A DNA stretch of 64,000 nt, from positions 1 to 64,000 of the forward strand of contig NZ_JXAG01000033.1 in NCBI RefSeq assembly GCF_000814905.1, given 5' to 3'. This document shows positions 57,043 to 64,000 of this stretch, piece after piece (within the stretch, counting starts at the first letter, position 1; every line of letters begins with the position of its first letter). Both the position numbers and the translations under genes were made by a program. Under the pieces are notes generated by a model. That model saw only the letters and a list, made by a program, of their open reading frames with translations. It ran no database searches and had not been told where the DNA came from. This DNA is from Enterobacter sp. Bisph1. Lineage in GTDB: Bacteria; Pseudomonadota; Gammaproteobacteria; Enterobacterales; Enterobacteriaceae.

Positions 57043-59457
57043 TCAATTATGGAATTGACGAAATAGTGCTTTTCCTTTAAGCAAACGACTGCCAAGCCAG
57101 CCGCCGCACACAGAAAGTAGCAGCGCGCCGCTTAATGGTAGCGTGATCCACACGCGCCAGTCAGGTTCCCACGGGAAGTCAAACACCCTGGTTTGTAGCA
57201 CCGCCAGCGCGGTTTCCGCGCCCATCGCCGCCACCAGCCCGGATACACATCCCAGCAGCGCAAATTCACACCATAGGGTGGTGCGCAGCAGCCGTTTCCC
57301 CGCGCCTAACGTGCGGTAAACCACCAGCTCCTGATGGCGCTGGCGCATACCGACCTGCACCTGCGCCAGCAATAACAACACGCCGCAGGCGGTGACCAAT
57401 ACCACCATCACTTCCAGTGCCCGGCTAACCTGCTCCAGCACCTTGCCGACCTGTTGCAAAATCGCGCCAATATCCAGCAGGCTGATAGTCGGAAACTCGC
57501 GGTTCAGCTGCGTCAACAGCGCGTTGCCGTTCTGCCAGCGAAAACTCGTCAACCAGCTTTGCGGCTGGTCATCCAGCGCACCGGCGGGGAAAATAAAGAA
57601 GAAGTTGGGTCGCAGACTTTCCCAGTCTACTTTGCGCATACTGCTAATTTTGGCGCTGAACTGTTGGGTATCGCCCATAAAAGTCACCGCATCGCCTAAC
57701 TTCAGCCCTAAACGCTGCGCCAGCCCCTCTTCTATTGAGACTTCCCCGGCCTTTGGCGGCCAGCTTCCGGCGGTGAGTGGGTTATGATCCGGGCGCTGCT
57801 GCTGCCAGGTCAGATTCAACTCACGGTTTAGCGCCTCATCGGGATTGCCCTCGGTTGGTTGCCCATTAATCTCCGTCAGCCTGGCGCGCACGATCGGGTA
57901 GAAGGCCTCTGGCTTAACAGCATGCTGCGCCAGAAAGGCTTTTACCGGCGTCACCTGTTCCGGCGCGATATTAAGCAGGAAGTAGTTCGGGCTTTCCGGC
58001 GGCATTTGCTGCTGCCATCTGTCGAGCAGATCGCCGCGCATCACCAGCAGCATCGCCAGCAGCATAAAGGAGAGCGAAAACGCCGATAGCTGGCTCAGGG
58101 TCGACCACGGCTGGCGCAGCAGCCTGTTAACCGCCAGCCGCAGCGGCAGGGTTTTCAACGTCAGGCGTTTGAGCACCTTAAGCAGCAGCCAGCCCACCAC
58201 GCCGCACAGCAGCGCCAGCACCACCGCGCCCGCCAGCACCGCCCACAGCAGCATACTGCCGCCCATTAACCAGCCGAGTAACAGCACGGCAACGGCGCTA
58301 ATCACCGGCAGGTAGAATTTTAGCGGCCAGACATTAGCCACCGCATCGCGGCGCAGCACCCGTAACGGTTGTGTCGCCAGCAATAAACGATAGGGACGCA
58401 TGCCCACCAGCAGTGAAATCACCACCATTGCCCCAACGGCCCACAGCCACGGCCATAAACTGGCCGGCGGCAACGCGGTCGGCAATACCGGCTTGAGCAA
58501 CACCATTAACAGACTTTCAAACGTCAGCCCCAGCGCACCGCCGGTCACCACCGACAGTGCTAATACCATCAGCCACTGTCCGACGATAAGCTTGCGTAAC
58601 TGCGCTCGCCCGGCGCCCAATGTTTTGAGGATCGCCACCAGATCGTAACGGCTGCGACAGTAGTGACCCATCGCGACCGCGACGGCAGCGATCGCCAGCA
58701 ATAGCGTTAACAGCGCGGATAACAACAAAAACTGCTGTGAACGCTGCAGGGATTTGCCCAGCGCCCCTTCATCTTGTTCCAGGCCATACCAGCGTTGTTC
58801 GGGCTTCAACTGCGGCAGCAGCCATTGTTCATAGCCCGCCAGTTGCGCGGGCGTACCGGCAAATTTCACCCGCCAGCTGGCGCGACTGGCAGGTTGTACC
58901 GCACCGGTTTTTGCCACATCGGCGGTGTTCATTAATAGCCTTGGGGCCATCTGGAAAAGATTAAAGCCGGAATCAGGCTCCTGGATAATTTCCCCGGCAA
59001 CCTGCAGAGTGGTATCGCCGACATCAATAGCGTCGCCAATTTTTATATTGAGCAGCGCCATCAGCCGTGATGCCAGCAGCACCGTACCCGGCTGCGGCTT
59101 CAGCCCGGCAGGATCCGTTTGCAGCTCGCCATAGAGCGGATAGAGATCGTCAACGGCTTTCACACTCGCCAGCTGCGGCGTCTCGCCGGCGTAGGCCATG
59201 GTGTTGAAACTCACCTGTTCACTGACTTTCAACCCCCGTTTGTGGGCCTCTTCGAGCCATGCCGCGGGCACCTCACGCGAACTGCGCAACGCCCTGTCGC
59301 CCGCCAGAAAATCCCGGCTCTGCTGGCTCAGCCCTTTCTCCATGCGATCGCTGATATTGCCAAGCGCCAGCACGCAGGCCACCGCGAGGCTAAGGGCCAT
59401 CCAGACAATCAGCAGCGACGGCGAGCGCCATTCGCGCCAGAACCAGCGGGCTATCAT
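57043..59457 (-). CDS. ybbP: ABC transporter permease YbbP
   Basis: This 804-residue inner-membrane protein has two FtsX-type permease domains, with membrane helices at the N-terminus (about 13-33), a central cluster (about 250-470) and a C-terminal cluster (about 680-790), plus two large periplasmic MacB-like regions. With the ATPase YbbA it forms a MacB-type (type VII) machine. Its start overlaps the end of ybbA by 4 bases, so both are translated together. The physiological cargo is not settled; lipoprotein or long-chain substrates have been suggested for the family. Confidence 0.95.
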   Translation of the reverse strand: MIARWFWREWRSPSLLIVWMALSLAVACVLALGNISDRMEKGLSQQSRDFLAGDRALRSSREVPAAWLEEAHKRGLKVSEQVSFNTMAYAGETPQLASVKAVDDLYPLYGELQTDPAGLKPQPGTVLLASRLMALLNIKIGDAIDVGDTTLQVAGEIIQEPDSGFNLFQMAPRLLMNTADVAKTGAVQPASRASWRVKFAGTPAQLAGYEQWLLPQLKPEQRWYGLEQDEGALGKSLQRSQQFLLLSALLTLLLAIAAVAVAMGHYCRSRYDLVAILKTLGAGRAQLRKLIVGQWLMVLALSVVTGGALGLTFESLLMVLLKPVLPTALPPASLWPWLWAVGAMVVISLLVGMRPYRLLLATQPLRVLRRDAVANVWPLKFYLPVISAVAVLLLGWLMGGSMLLWAVLAGAVVLALLCGVVGWLLLKVLKRLTLKTLPLRLAVNRLLRQPWSTLSQLSAFSLSFMLLAMLLVMRGDLLDRWQQQMPPESPNYFLLNIAPEQVTPVKAFLAQHAVKPEAFYPIVRARLTEINGQPTEGNPDEALNRELNLTWQQQRPDHNPLTAGSWPPKAGEVSIEEGLAQRLGLKLGDAVTFMGDTQQFSAKISSMRKVDWESLRPNFFFIFPAGALDDQPQSWLTSFRWQNGNALLTQLNREFPTISLLDIGAILQQVGKVLEQVSRALEVMVVLVTACGVLLLLAQVQVGMRQRHQELVVYRTLGAGKRLLRTTLWCEFALLGCVSGLVAAMGAETALAVLQTRVFDFPWEPDWRVWITLPLSGALLLSVCGGWLGSRLLKGKALFRQFHN

Positions 59458-60140
59458 GCATCCTCCCGCAGTTCACCATTCACTAATCTAAGCCGCCGAT
59501 CGCAGCGCGCGGCAAGCTGTGCATCGTGGGTGACCAGCAGCAGCGTGGTGCCATAGTGCTGATTCATCGAAAAGAGCAGATCGGCGATGCGGTCGCCGGT
59601 TTGCCTGTCCAGGTTGCCGGTCGGTTCATCGGCAAATAACACTGCCGGGCGGCCATTAAAGGCGCGCGCCAGCGCTACGCGCTGCTGTTCACCGCCGGAA
59701 AGCTGGGCAGGCAGGTGATCCAGACGTTTCCCCAGCCCCAACTCTTCCAGCAACGCTTTTGCACTGCTGCGGCTTTCGCCGCTGTTCTCACCGCGCAACA
59801 GCGCCGGCAGCTCAACGTTCTCAAGAGCGTTAAGGGTTGGGATCAGCATAAAAGATTGAAAGACAAAGCCGACATTTTGCGCACGCAGCTGGGCGCGCGC
59901 CTCTTCATCCATCGTATGCAGAGGCTTACCCAGCAGATGCACTTCGCCGCTGCTGCCATCATCCAGGCCAGCGAGGATCGCCAGCAACGTGGACTTACCG
60001 GATCCCGATTCACCAATCAGGGCGATGGTTTCAGCTGGTTTGACAACCAGCTCAACTCCGGTAAGGATGGAAAGCTCATGCTCACCCTGACCGACGGACT
60101 TCTTAAGACGATGAACTTCAACAATGTTTTCCGCTGGCAT
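59454..60140 (-). CDS. ybbA: ABC transporter ATP-binding protein YbbA
   Basis: This 228-residue ATPase of the MacB/LolD type powers YbbP. Walker A is GESGSGKST, the signature LSGGEQQR and Walker B VLFADEP, followed by the D-loop and switch His (VTHD). The start MPAENIVEV lies inside the tesA start region of the opposite strand, so the two 5' ends overlap by 30 bases, as in E. coli. It is the first gene of the ybbAP operon. Confidence 0.97.
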   Translation of the reverse strand: MPAENIVEVHRLKKSVGQGEHELSILTGVELVVKPAETIALIGESGSGKSTLLAILAGLDDGSSGEVHLLGKPLHTMDEEARAQLRAQNVGFVFQSFMLIPTLNALENVELPALLRGENSGESRSSAKALLEELGLGKRLDHLPAQLSGGEQQRVALARAFNGRPAVLFADEPTGNLDRQTGDRIADLLFSMNQHYGTTLLLVTHDAQLAARCDRRLRLVNGELREDA

Positions 60141-60734
60141 TTGTCCTTCCTGTTGTTGTTTTTGTTAACTTTTCGCGCCGCGGCGGCGGACACGTTATTA
60201 ATTCTGGGCGACAGTCTGAGCGCTGGCTACCGTATGGCGGCAAATGCCGCGTGGCCTGCGCTACTTAATGATAAGTGGCAGCAAAAACCGACGGTAATCA
60301 ACGCCAGCATCAGCGGCGATACCTCGCAGCAGGGGCTGGCGCGACTGCCCGCGCTGCTTAAAGAGCATCAGCCACGCTGGGTGCTGGTGGAGCTGGGCGG
60401 TAACGATGGGCTGCGGGGCTTTGCGCCGCAGCAGACAGAACAAACTCTACGCCAGGTGGTGCAGGCGGTGAAAGCCGCCAACGCGCAGCCGCTGTTAATG
60501 CAAATTCGGCTGCCCGCCAACTACGGTCGCCGCTATAATGCAGCCTTTAGCGCCATTTATCCTAAGCTTGCCAGTGAGTTGGATATCCCTCTGCTGCCAT
60601 TTTTTATGGAAGAGGTCTATCTGAAACCGCAATGGATGCAGGATGATGGCATCCATCCCAATCGCGATGCGCAGCCGTTTATAGCGGACTGGATGGCAAC
60701 GCGACTGGCCCCTTTAGTTAAACACGACTCCTGA
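60111..60734 (+). CDS. tesA: acyl-CoA thioesterase I / lysophospholipase L1
   Basis: TesA is a periplasmic SGNH hydrolase acting on long-chain acyl thioesters, lysophospholipids and some peptides. The 207 residues begin with a signal peptide ([10 protein letters not shown], then a leucine-rich core, AAA cleavage). The active-site motif is LGDSLSAG, with GGNDG and DGIHPN giving the catalytic Asp-His pair. The ATG at 60111 is preferred over much longer upstream in-frame starts, because these run antisense through ybbA. The ribosome site is weak. Confidence 0.96.
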   Translation: MNFNNVFRWHLSFLLLFLLTFRAAAADTLLILGDSLSAGYRMAANAAWPALLNDKWQQKPTVINASISGDTSQQGLARLPALLKEHQPRWVLVELGGNDGLRGFAPQQTEQTLRQVVQAVKAANAQPLLMQIRLPANYGRRYNAAFSAIYPKLASELDIPLLPFFMEEVYLKPQWMQDDGIHPNRDAQPFIADWMATRLAPLVKHDS

Positions 60735-60763
60735 TTGTTCAGGCTCGCTCCTCAGGTAAAGTT

Positions 60764-61531
60764 ATGCAAAAAACGGTCTTAATAACAGGATGTTCCAGCG
60801 GTATCGGTCTGGAAAGCGCGCGCGAACTTAAACGGCTGGGTTTTCGCGTGCTGGCGGCGTGTCGCAAACCGGACGACGTCGCCCGTATGGAGAGCGAAGG
60901 CTTTACCGGTATTTTGCTCGATCTGGATGACGCGCAAAGCGTGACGCGCGCCGCCGCCGAGATCATTGCCCTGACCAACAATCGCCTGTACGGCCTCTTT
61001 AACAACGCGGGATACGGTGTTTACGGCCCGCTTGAAACCATCAGCCGCACGCAGCTGGAGCAGCAATTTTCCAGTAATTTTTTCGGCACCCATCAGCTCA
61101 CCATGCTTTTACTCCCGGCGATGCTGCCTCATGACGAGGGGCGCATTGTGATGACATCTTCGGTAATGGGTCTGATCTCCACGCCGGGGCGCGGCGCGTA
61201 TGCCGCCAGCAAGTATGCGCTGGAAGCCTGGTCCGATGCTTTACGTATGGAGCTGCGCCATACCGGCATTAAAGTGAGCCTGATTGAGCCTGGCCCGATC
61301 CGTACGCGCTTTACCGATAACGTAAACCAGACGAGCGATAAGCCGGTGGAAAACCCCGGTATCGCCGCACGTTTTACGCTGGGGCCGGAAGCGGTCGTGG
61401 CGAAAGTGCGCCATGCTTTTGAGAGCGCCAGACCAAAAACGCGCTACCCGGTAACGCTGGTCACCTGGGCTGTCAGCCTGTTAAAGCGCCTGCTGCCGAC
61501 GCGCATAATGGATAAAATTTTGCACGGGTGA
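60764..61531 (+). CDS. ybbO: short-chain dehydrogenase YbbO
   Basis: This 255-residue NADP-dependent SDR reduces aldehydes in E. coli. The cofactor motif is TGCSSGIG (about 8-15), NNAGYG follows, and the active site is Ser in TSSVMG with YAASK. AAAGTT-type spacing precedes the ATG, 29 bases after tesA. It sits in the conserved tesA-ybbO-cnoX cluster. Confidence 0.95.
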   Translation: MQKTVLITGCSSGIGLESARELKRLGFRVLAACRKPDDVARMESEGFTGILLDLDDAQSVTRAAAEIIALTNNRLYGLFNNAGYGVYGPLETISRTQLEQQFSSNFFGTHQLTMLLLPAMLPHDEGRIVMTSSVMGLISTPGRGAYAASKYALEAWSDALRMELRHTGIKVSLIEPGPIRTRFTDNVNQTSDKPVENPGIAARFTLGPEAVVAKVRHAFESARPKTRYPVTLVTWAVSLLKRLLPTRIMDKILHG

Positions 61532-61590
61532 GTTGAAGCCTTCGCGCCCCTCCCCCATGTATGACCAAACAGCAAAAAAGAGAACTCAGT

Positions 61591-62445
61591 ATGTCTGCAC
61601 AGAATATCGTCAATGTTAGCGAAATGAACCTGCCACAGGTGCTTGAGCAATCCGTTGCCACGCCGGTGCTGTTCTATTTCTGGTCTGAACGTAGCCAGCA
61701 CTGCCAGCAACTGACGCCGGTGCTGGAGAGCCTCGCCGCCCAGTACAACGGGCAATTTATTCTGGCGAAAGTGGATTGCGACGCGGAGCAAGTGGTCGCC
61801 TCGCAGTTTGGCCTGCGCGCGATTCCCACCGTCTATCTGTTCCAGAACGGCCAGCCGGTCGATGGTTTCCAGGGGCCGCAGCCGGAAGAAGCGATCCGCG
61901 CATTGCTGGATAAAGTGCTGCCGCGCGAAGAGGAGTTGAAAGCGCAACAGGCTATGGAACTGATACAGGAAGGCAAGCATATCGATGCGTTGCCGCTGCT
62001 GAAAGAGGCCAGCCAGCTCGCGCCGCAAAACAGCGAAATCACCCTGCTGCTGGCGGAAACGCTGATTGAACTGAACCGCGCCGATGAAGCCGAAGCGGTG
62101 CTGAAAACGGTTCCTCTGCAGGATCAGGACACACGTTACCAGGGGTTGGTCGCGCAGATTGAACTGCTGAAAAAAGCCGCGGATACCCCGGAGATTCAGC
62201 AGCTGCAACAGCAGGTGGCAGAGAATCCCCAGGACGCGATGCTGGCAACGCAGCTGGCCCTGCAGCTGCATCAGGTAGGTCGCAATGAAGAAGCGCTGGA
62301 GCTGCTGTTTAGCCATCTGCGCAAAGATCTGAGCGCCGCCGACGGTGAAGCGCGCAAGATGCTGCAAGAGATCCTTGCCGCCCTCGGGACCGGCGACGCC
62401 CTCGCATCGAAATACCGCCGCCAGCTTTACTCCCTTCTCTATTAA
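61591..62445 (+). CDS. cnoX: CnoX (YbbN) chaperedoxin
   Basis: CnoX protects proteins from aggregation under oxidative stress (bleach) and passes substrates to GroEL or DnaK. The start MSAQNIVNV gives 284 residues; an ATG ten codons earlier is less likely. An N-terminal thioredoxin domain (about 1-110) has SQHC in place of the CxxC motif, so it lacks reductase activity as in E. coli. A TPR-like helical region follows (about 115-284; LASKYRRQL). E. coli fetAB, which usually follows in that genome, is absent here. Confidence 0.96.
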   Translation: MSAQNIVNVSEMNLPQVLEQSVATPVLFYFWSERSQHCQQLTPVLESLAAQYNGQFILAKVDCDAEQVVASQFGLRAIPTVYLFQNGQPVDGFQGPQPEEAIRALLDKVLPREEELKAQQAMELIQEGKHIDALPLLKEASQLAPQNSEITLLLAETLIELNRADEAEAVLKTVPLQDQDTRYQGLVAQIELLKKAADTPEIQQLQQQVAENPQDAMLATQLALQLHQVGRNEEALELLFSHLRKDLSAADGEARKMLQEILAALGTGDALASKYRRQLYSLLY

Positions 62446-62530
62446 GGTTTCCTACTGATTTTGGCGATCGGGCTGTTTTGATCGTCAAATGGGGCTAAGA
62501 TGGCATCAAATTAAACAGGAGGTTTTTTTG

Positions 62531-63445
62531 ATGCCAATCGTCATTCTCGTTCTTATCTTCGTCGCGCTGGTGGTGGTTATCTCCGGCGTGAAAATTGTCC
62601 CGCAAGGCTTCCAGTGGACCGTGGAACGCTTTGGCCGCTTTACGCGCACCCTACAGCCGGGGTTAAGCCTGGTGGTGCCGTTTATGGATCGCATTGGTCG
62701 CAAGATCAATATGATGGAACAGGTGCTTGATATCCCCTCACAGGAAGTTATCTCCAAAGATAACGCCAACGTCACCATTGATGCGGTGTGCTTTATTCAA
62801 GTTATCGACGCGCCGCGCGCCGCCTATGAGGTGAGCAACCTGGAGCTGGCGATCATTAATCTGACGATGACTAACATCCGTACCGTGCTCGGCTCGATGG
62901 AGCTGGACGAAATGCTCTCCCAGCGCGACAGCATCAACACGCGACTGCTGCATATTGTCGATGAAGCCACCAATCCGTGGGGAATTAAAGTTACCCGTAT
63001 TGAAATCCGCGATGTGCGCCCGCCGGCCGAGTTGATTGCCTCGATGAACGCGCAGATGAAAGCTGAACGTACCAAACGCGCCTATATCCTTGAAGCCGAA
63101 GGGATTCGCCAGGCGGAGATCCTTAAAGCCGAAGGGGAGAAACAGTCGCAGATCCTTAAAGCGGAAGGCGAACGTCAATCTGCTTTCCTGCAGGCGGAAG
63201 CGCGTGAACGTTCGGCAGAAGCGGAAGCCCGCGCGACGCAAATGGTATCTGAAGCGATTGCCGCCGGGGACATTCAGGCGGTGAACTACTTTGTGGCGCA
63301 GAAATATACCGACGCGCTGCAGCAAATCGGCTCCTCGAGTAACAGCAAAGTGGTGATGATGCCCCTCGATGCCAGTAGCCTGATGGGTTCCATCGCCGGG
63401 ATCGCCGAACTGGTCAAAGATAGCGCCGGCGAGCGTAAAAAATGA
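62531..63445 (+). CDS. qmcA: SPFH/band 7 protein QmcA
   Basis: This 304-residue inner-membrane protein is of the stomatin/HflKC type. One N-terminal membrane segment ([18 protein letters not shown]) is followed by an SPFH domain (about 20-180) and a heptad-rich coiled-coil with repeated ILKAEGEKQ-type units. It forms large complexes and is thought to help membrane quality control with FtsH. AGGAGG precedes the ATG at 62531; a longer frame start is less likely. It overlaps ybbJ by 4 bases. Confidence 0.96.
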   Translation: MPIVILVLIFVALVVVISGVKIVPQGFQWTVERFGRFTRTLQPGLSLVVPFMDRIGRKINMMEQVLDIPSQEVISKDNANVTIDAVCFIQVIDAPRAAYEVSNLELAIINLTMTNIRTVLGSMELDEMLSQRDSINTRLLHIVDEATNPWGIKVTRIEIRDVRPPAELIASMNAQMKAERTKRAYILEAEGIRQAEILKAEGEKQSQILKAEGERQSAFLQAEARERSAEAEARATQMVSEAIAAGDIQAVNYFVAQKYTDALQQIGSSSNSKVVMMPLDASSLMGSIAGIAELVKDSAGERKK

Positions 63446-63903
63446 TTGCCGCCCTGCTGCTCGAACATACGCATCTTGCCTGGCTGGTGCTTGGCGGGCT
63501 GTTGCTGGCCGCAGAAATGCTCGGCGGCAATGGCTATTTGCTGTGGAGCGGTATCGCGGCGGTGCTGACTGGATTGCTGGCGTGGCTTATTCCCTTCGGC
63601 TGGGAGTGGCAGGGCGTGCTGTTTGCCGTGCTGACCATGCTGGCCGCCTGGCTGTGGTGGCAATGGCTGTCGCGGCGGGTAAAAGCGCAAAAGCCTGCCG
63701 ATGCGACGCTGAATCTGCGTGGCCAGCAGCTAACCGGGCGTCGTTTCCAGCTGGAAAACGCGCTGGTCAACGGCCGTGGGCATATGCGCGTCGGTGACAG
63801 TTCGTGGCCGGTGAGCGCCGATGAGGATCTTGCCGCCGGTACGCGCGTGGAGGTGATCGCCGTAGAAGGCATCACGTTACGCATTAAAGCCGTGCAGGAT
63901 TAA
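63442..63903 (+). CDS. ybbJ: NfeD-like protein YbbJ
   Basis: This 153-residue inner-membrane protein has three or four helices (about 10-80) and a C-terminal OB-fold NfeD domain (about 95-153; [20 protein letters not shown]). NfeD proteins pair with SPFH proteins, and this gene overlaps qmcA by 4 bases (ATGA), so it is probably its partner. The start is that overlapping ATG. Confidence 0.95.
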   Translation: MIAALLLEHTHLAWLVLGGLLLAAEMLGGNGYLLWSGIAAVLTGLLAWLIPFGWEWQGVLFAVLTMLAAWLWWQWLSRRVKAQKPADATLNLRGQQLTGRRFQLENALVNGRGHMRVGDSSWPVSADEDLAAGTRVEVIAVEGITLRIKAVQD

Positions 63904-63910
63904 CAGATAG

Positions 63911-63939
63911 CAGGGAGTGTACGCACTCCCTGTCATTCT
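63911..63939 (+). terminator. intrinsic terminator after ybbJ
   Basis: CAGGGAGTG and CACTCCCTG form a 9-bp stem with a TACG loop, followed by TCATTCTT, 7 bases after the ybbJ stop. The T-tract is imperfect. Confidence 0.7.
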
Positions 63940-64000
63940 TGAACGCTAGCAAACGGCGTTGTGCATGCCAATCCGCAGCCGTTTTTCTCAGCCCTTCCCG

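Noticed and set aside
59715-60110. long N-terminal extension of tesA
   Set aside because: The extension is antisense to ybbA and has no signal peptide, while the start at 60111 gives the known TesA length and signal.
61444-62367. 307-codon minus-strand frame over cnoX
   Set aside because: Antisense to a conserved gene and rich in Gln/Arg as expected of a shadow frame.

Overview
The window comes from a member of the Enterobacteriaceae. Recognisable K-12-type blocks are the enterobactin genes fepA/fes/ybdZ/entF, tRNA-Arg(UCU) argU, folD-ybcJ, ybcI/cysS, ppiB-lpxH, purEK, ybbAP/tesA/ybbO/cnoX and qmcA-ybbJ. A 2859-residue cyclic beta-1,2-glucan synthase, pectin-use genes and a Salmonella-type agsA suggest a plant- or environment-associated Enterobacter/Kosakonia-like organism rather than E. 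coli itself. The genus is an inference.

Layout. 1-1299: a complete IS481-family element whose left end is base 1 of the window. 1300-1680: a gene-free, hairpin-rich stretch with a 42-bp near-direct repeat. 1689-9554: entF-ybdZ-fes (minus) divergent from fepA (plus) over a Fur-box-like operator; entD is not next to fepA. 9684-18263: the giant glucan synthase (minus).

18.6-45.8 kb is a mosaic accessory region: a cspG/ymcF/cspH cold-shock cluster; an orphan ferritin-like protein; a tetR/ridA divergon with three near-identical 17-bp palindromes; a degenerate EAL-HDOD protein; small membrane proteins (YoaK and an unrecognised 44-residue one); a KdgM-like porin with a periplasmic family 2 pectate lyase; a chemoreceptor; an old-yellow-enzyme reductase; a fatty-acid desaturase overlapping a PhnD-like protein that lacks a signal peptide; an SDR/LysR divergon; a third-type H-NS paralogue; agsA behind a sigma32-like promoter and a fourU-type RNA thermometer; several small genes and possible small RNAs, including a possible type I toxin-antitoxin pair; and an AT-rich lone phospholipase D-like protein beside argU.

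45.9-64 kb is mostly core housekeeping sequence: folate (folD), cysteinyl-tRNA synthetase, purine synthesis (purEK), lipid A synthesis (lpxH), protein folding (ppiB, cnoX), thioesterase I and membrane quality control (qmcA-ybbJ). Three places differ from the E. coli K-12 order: a PTS transporter plus LacI regulator between ybcJ and ybcI, a general porin where rhsD lies in K-12, and no fetAB between cnoX and qmcA.

No ribosomal RNA, CRISPR array, integrase or phage structural gene was seen. The strongest sequence-level finds are the agsA thermometer, the triple TetR operator, the KdgM/pectate lyase unit with an internal hairpin, the desaturase/PhnD-like overlap, the possible type I toxin locus near 43.2 kb and the unusual orphan ferritin-like protein.
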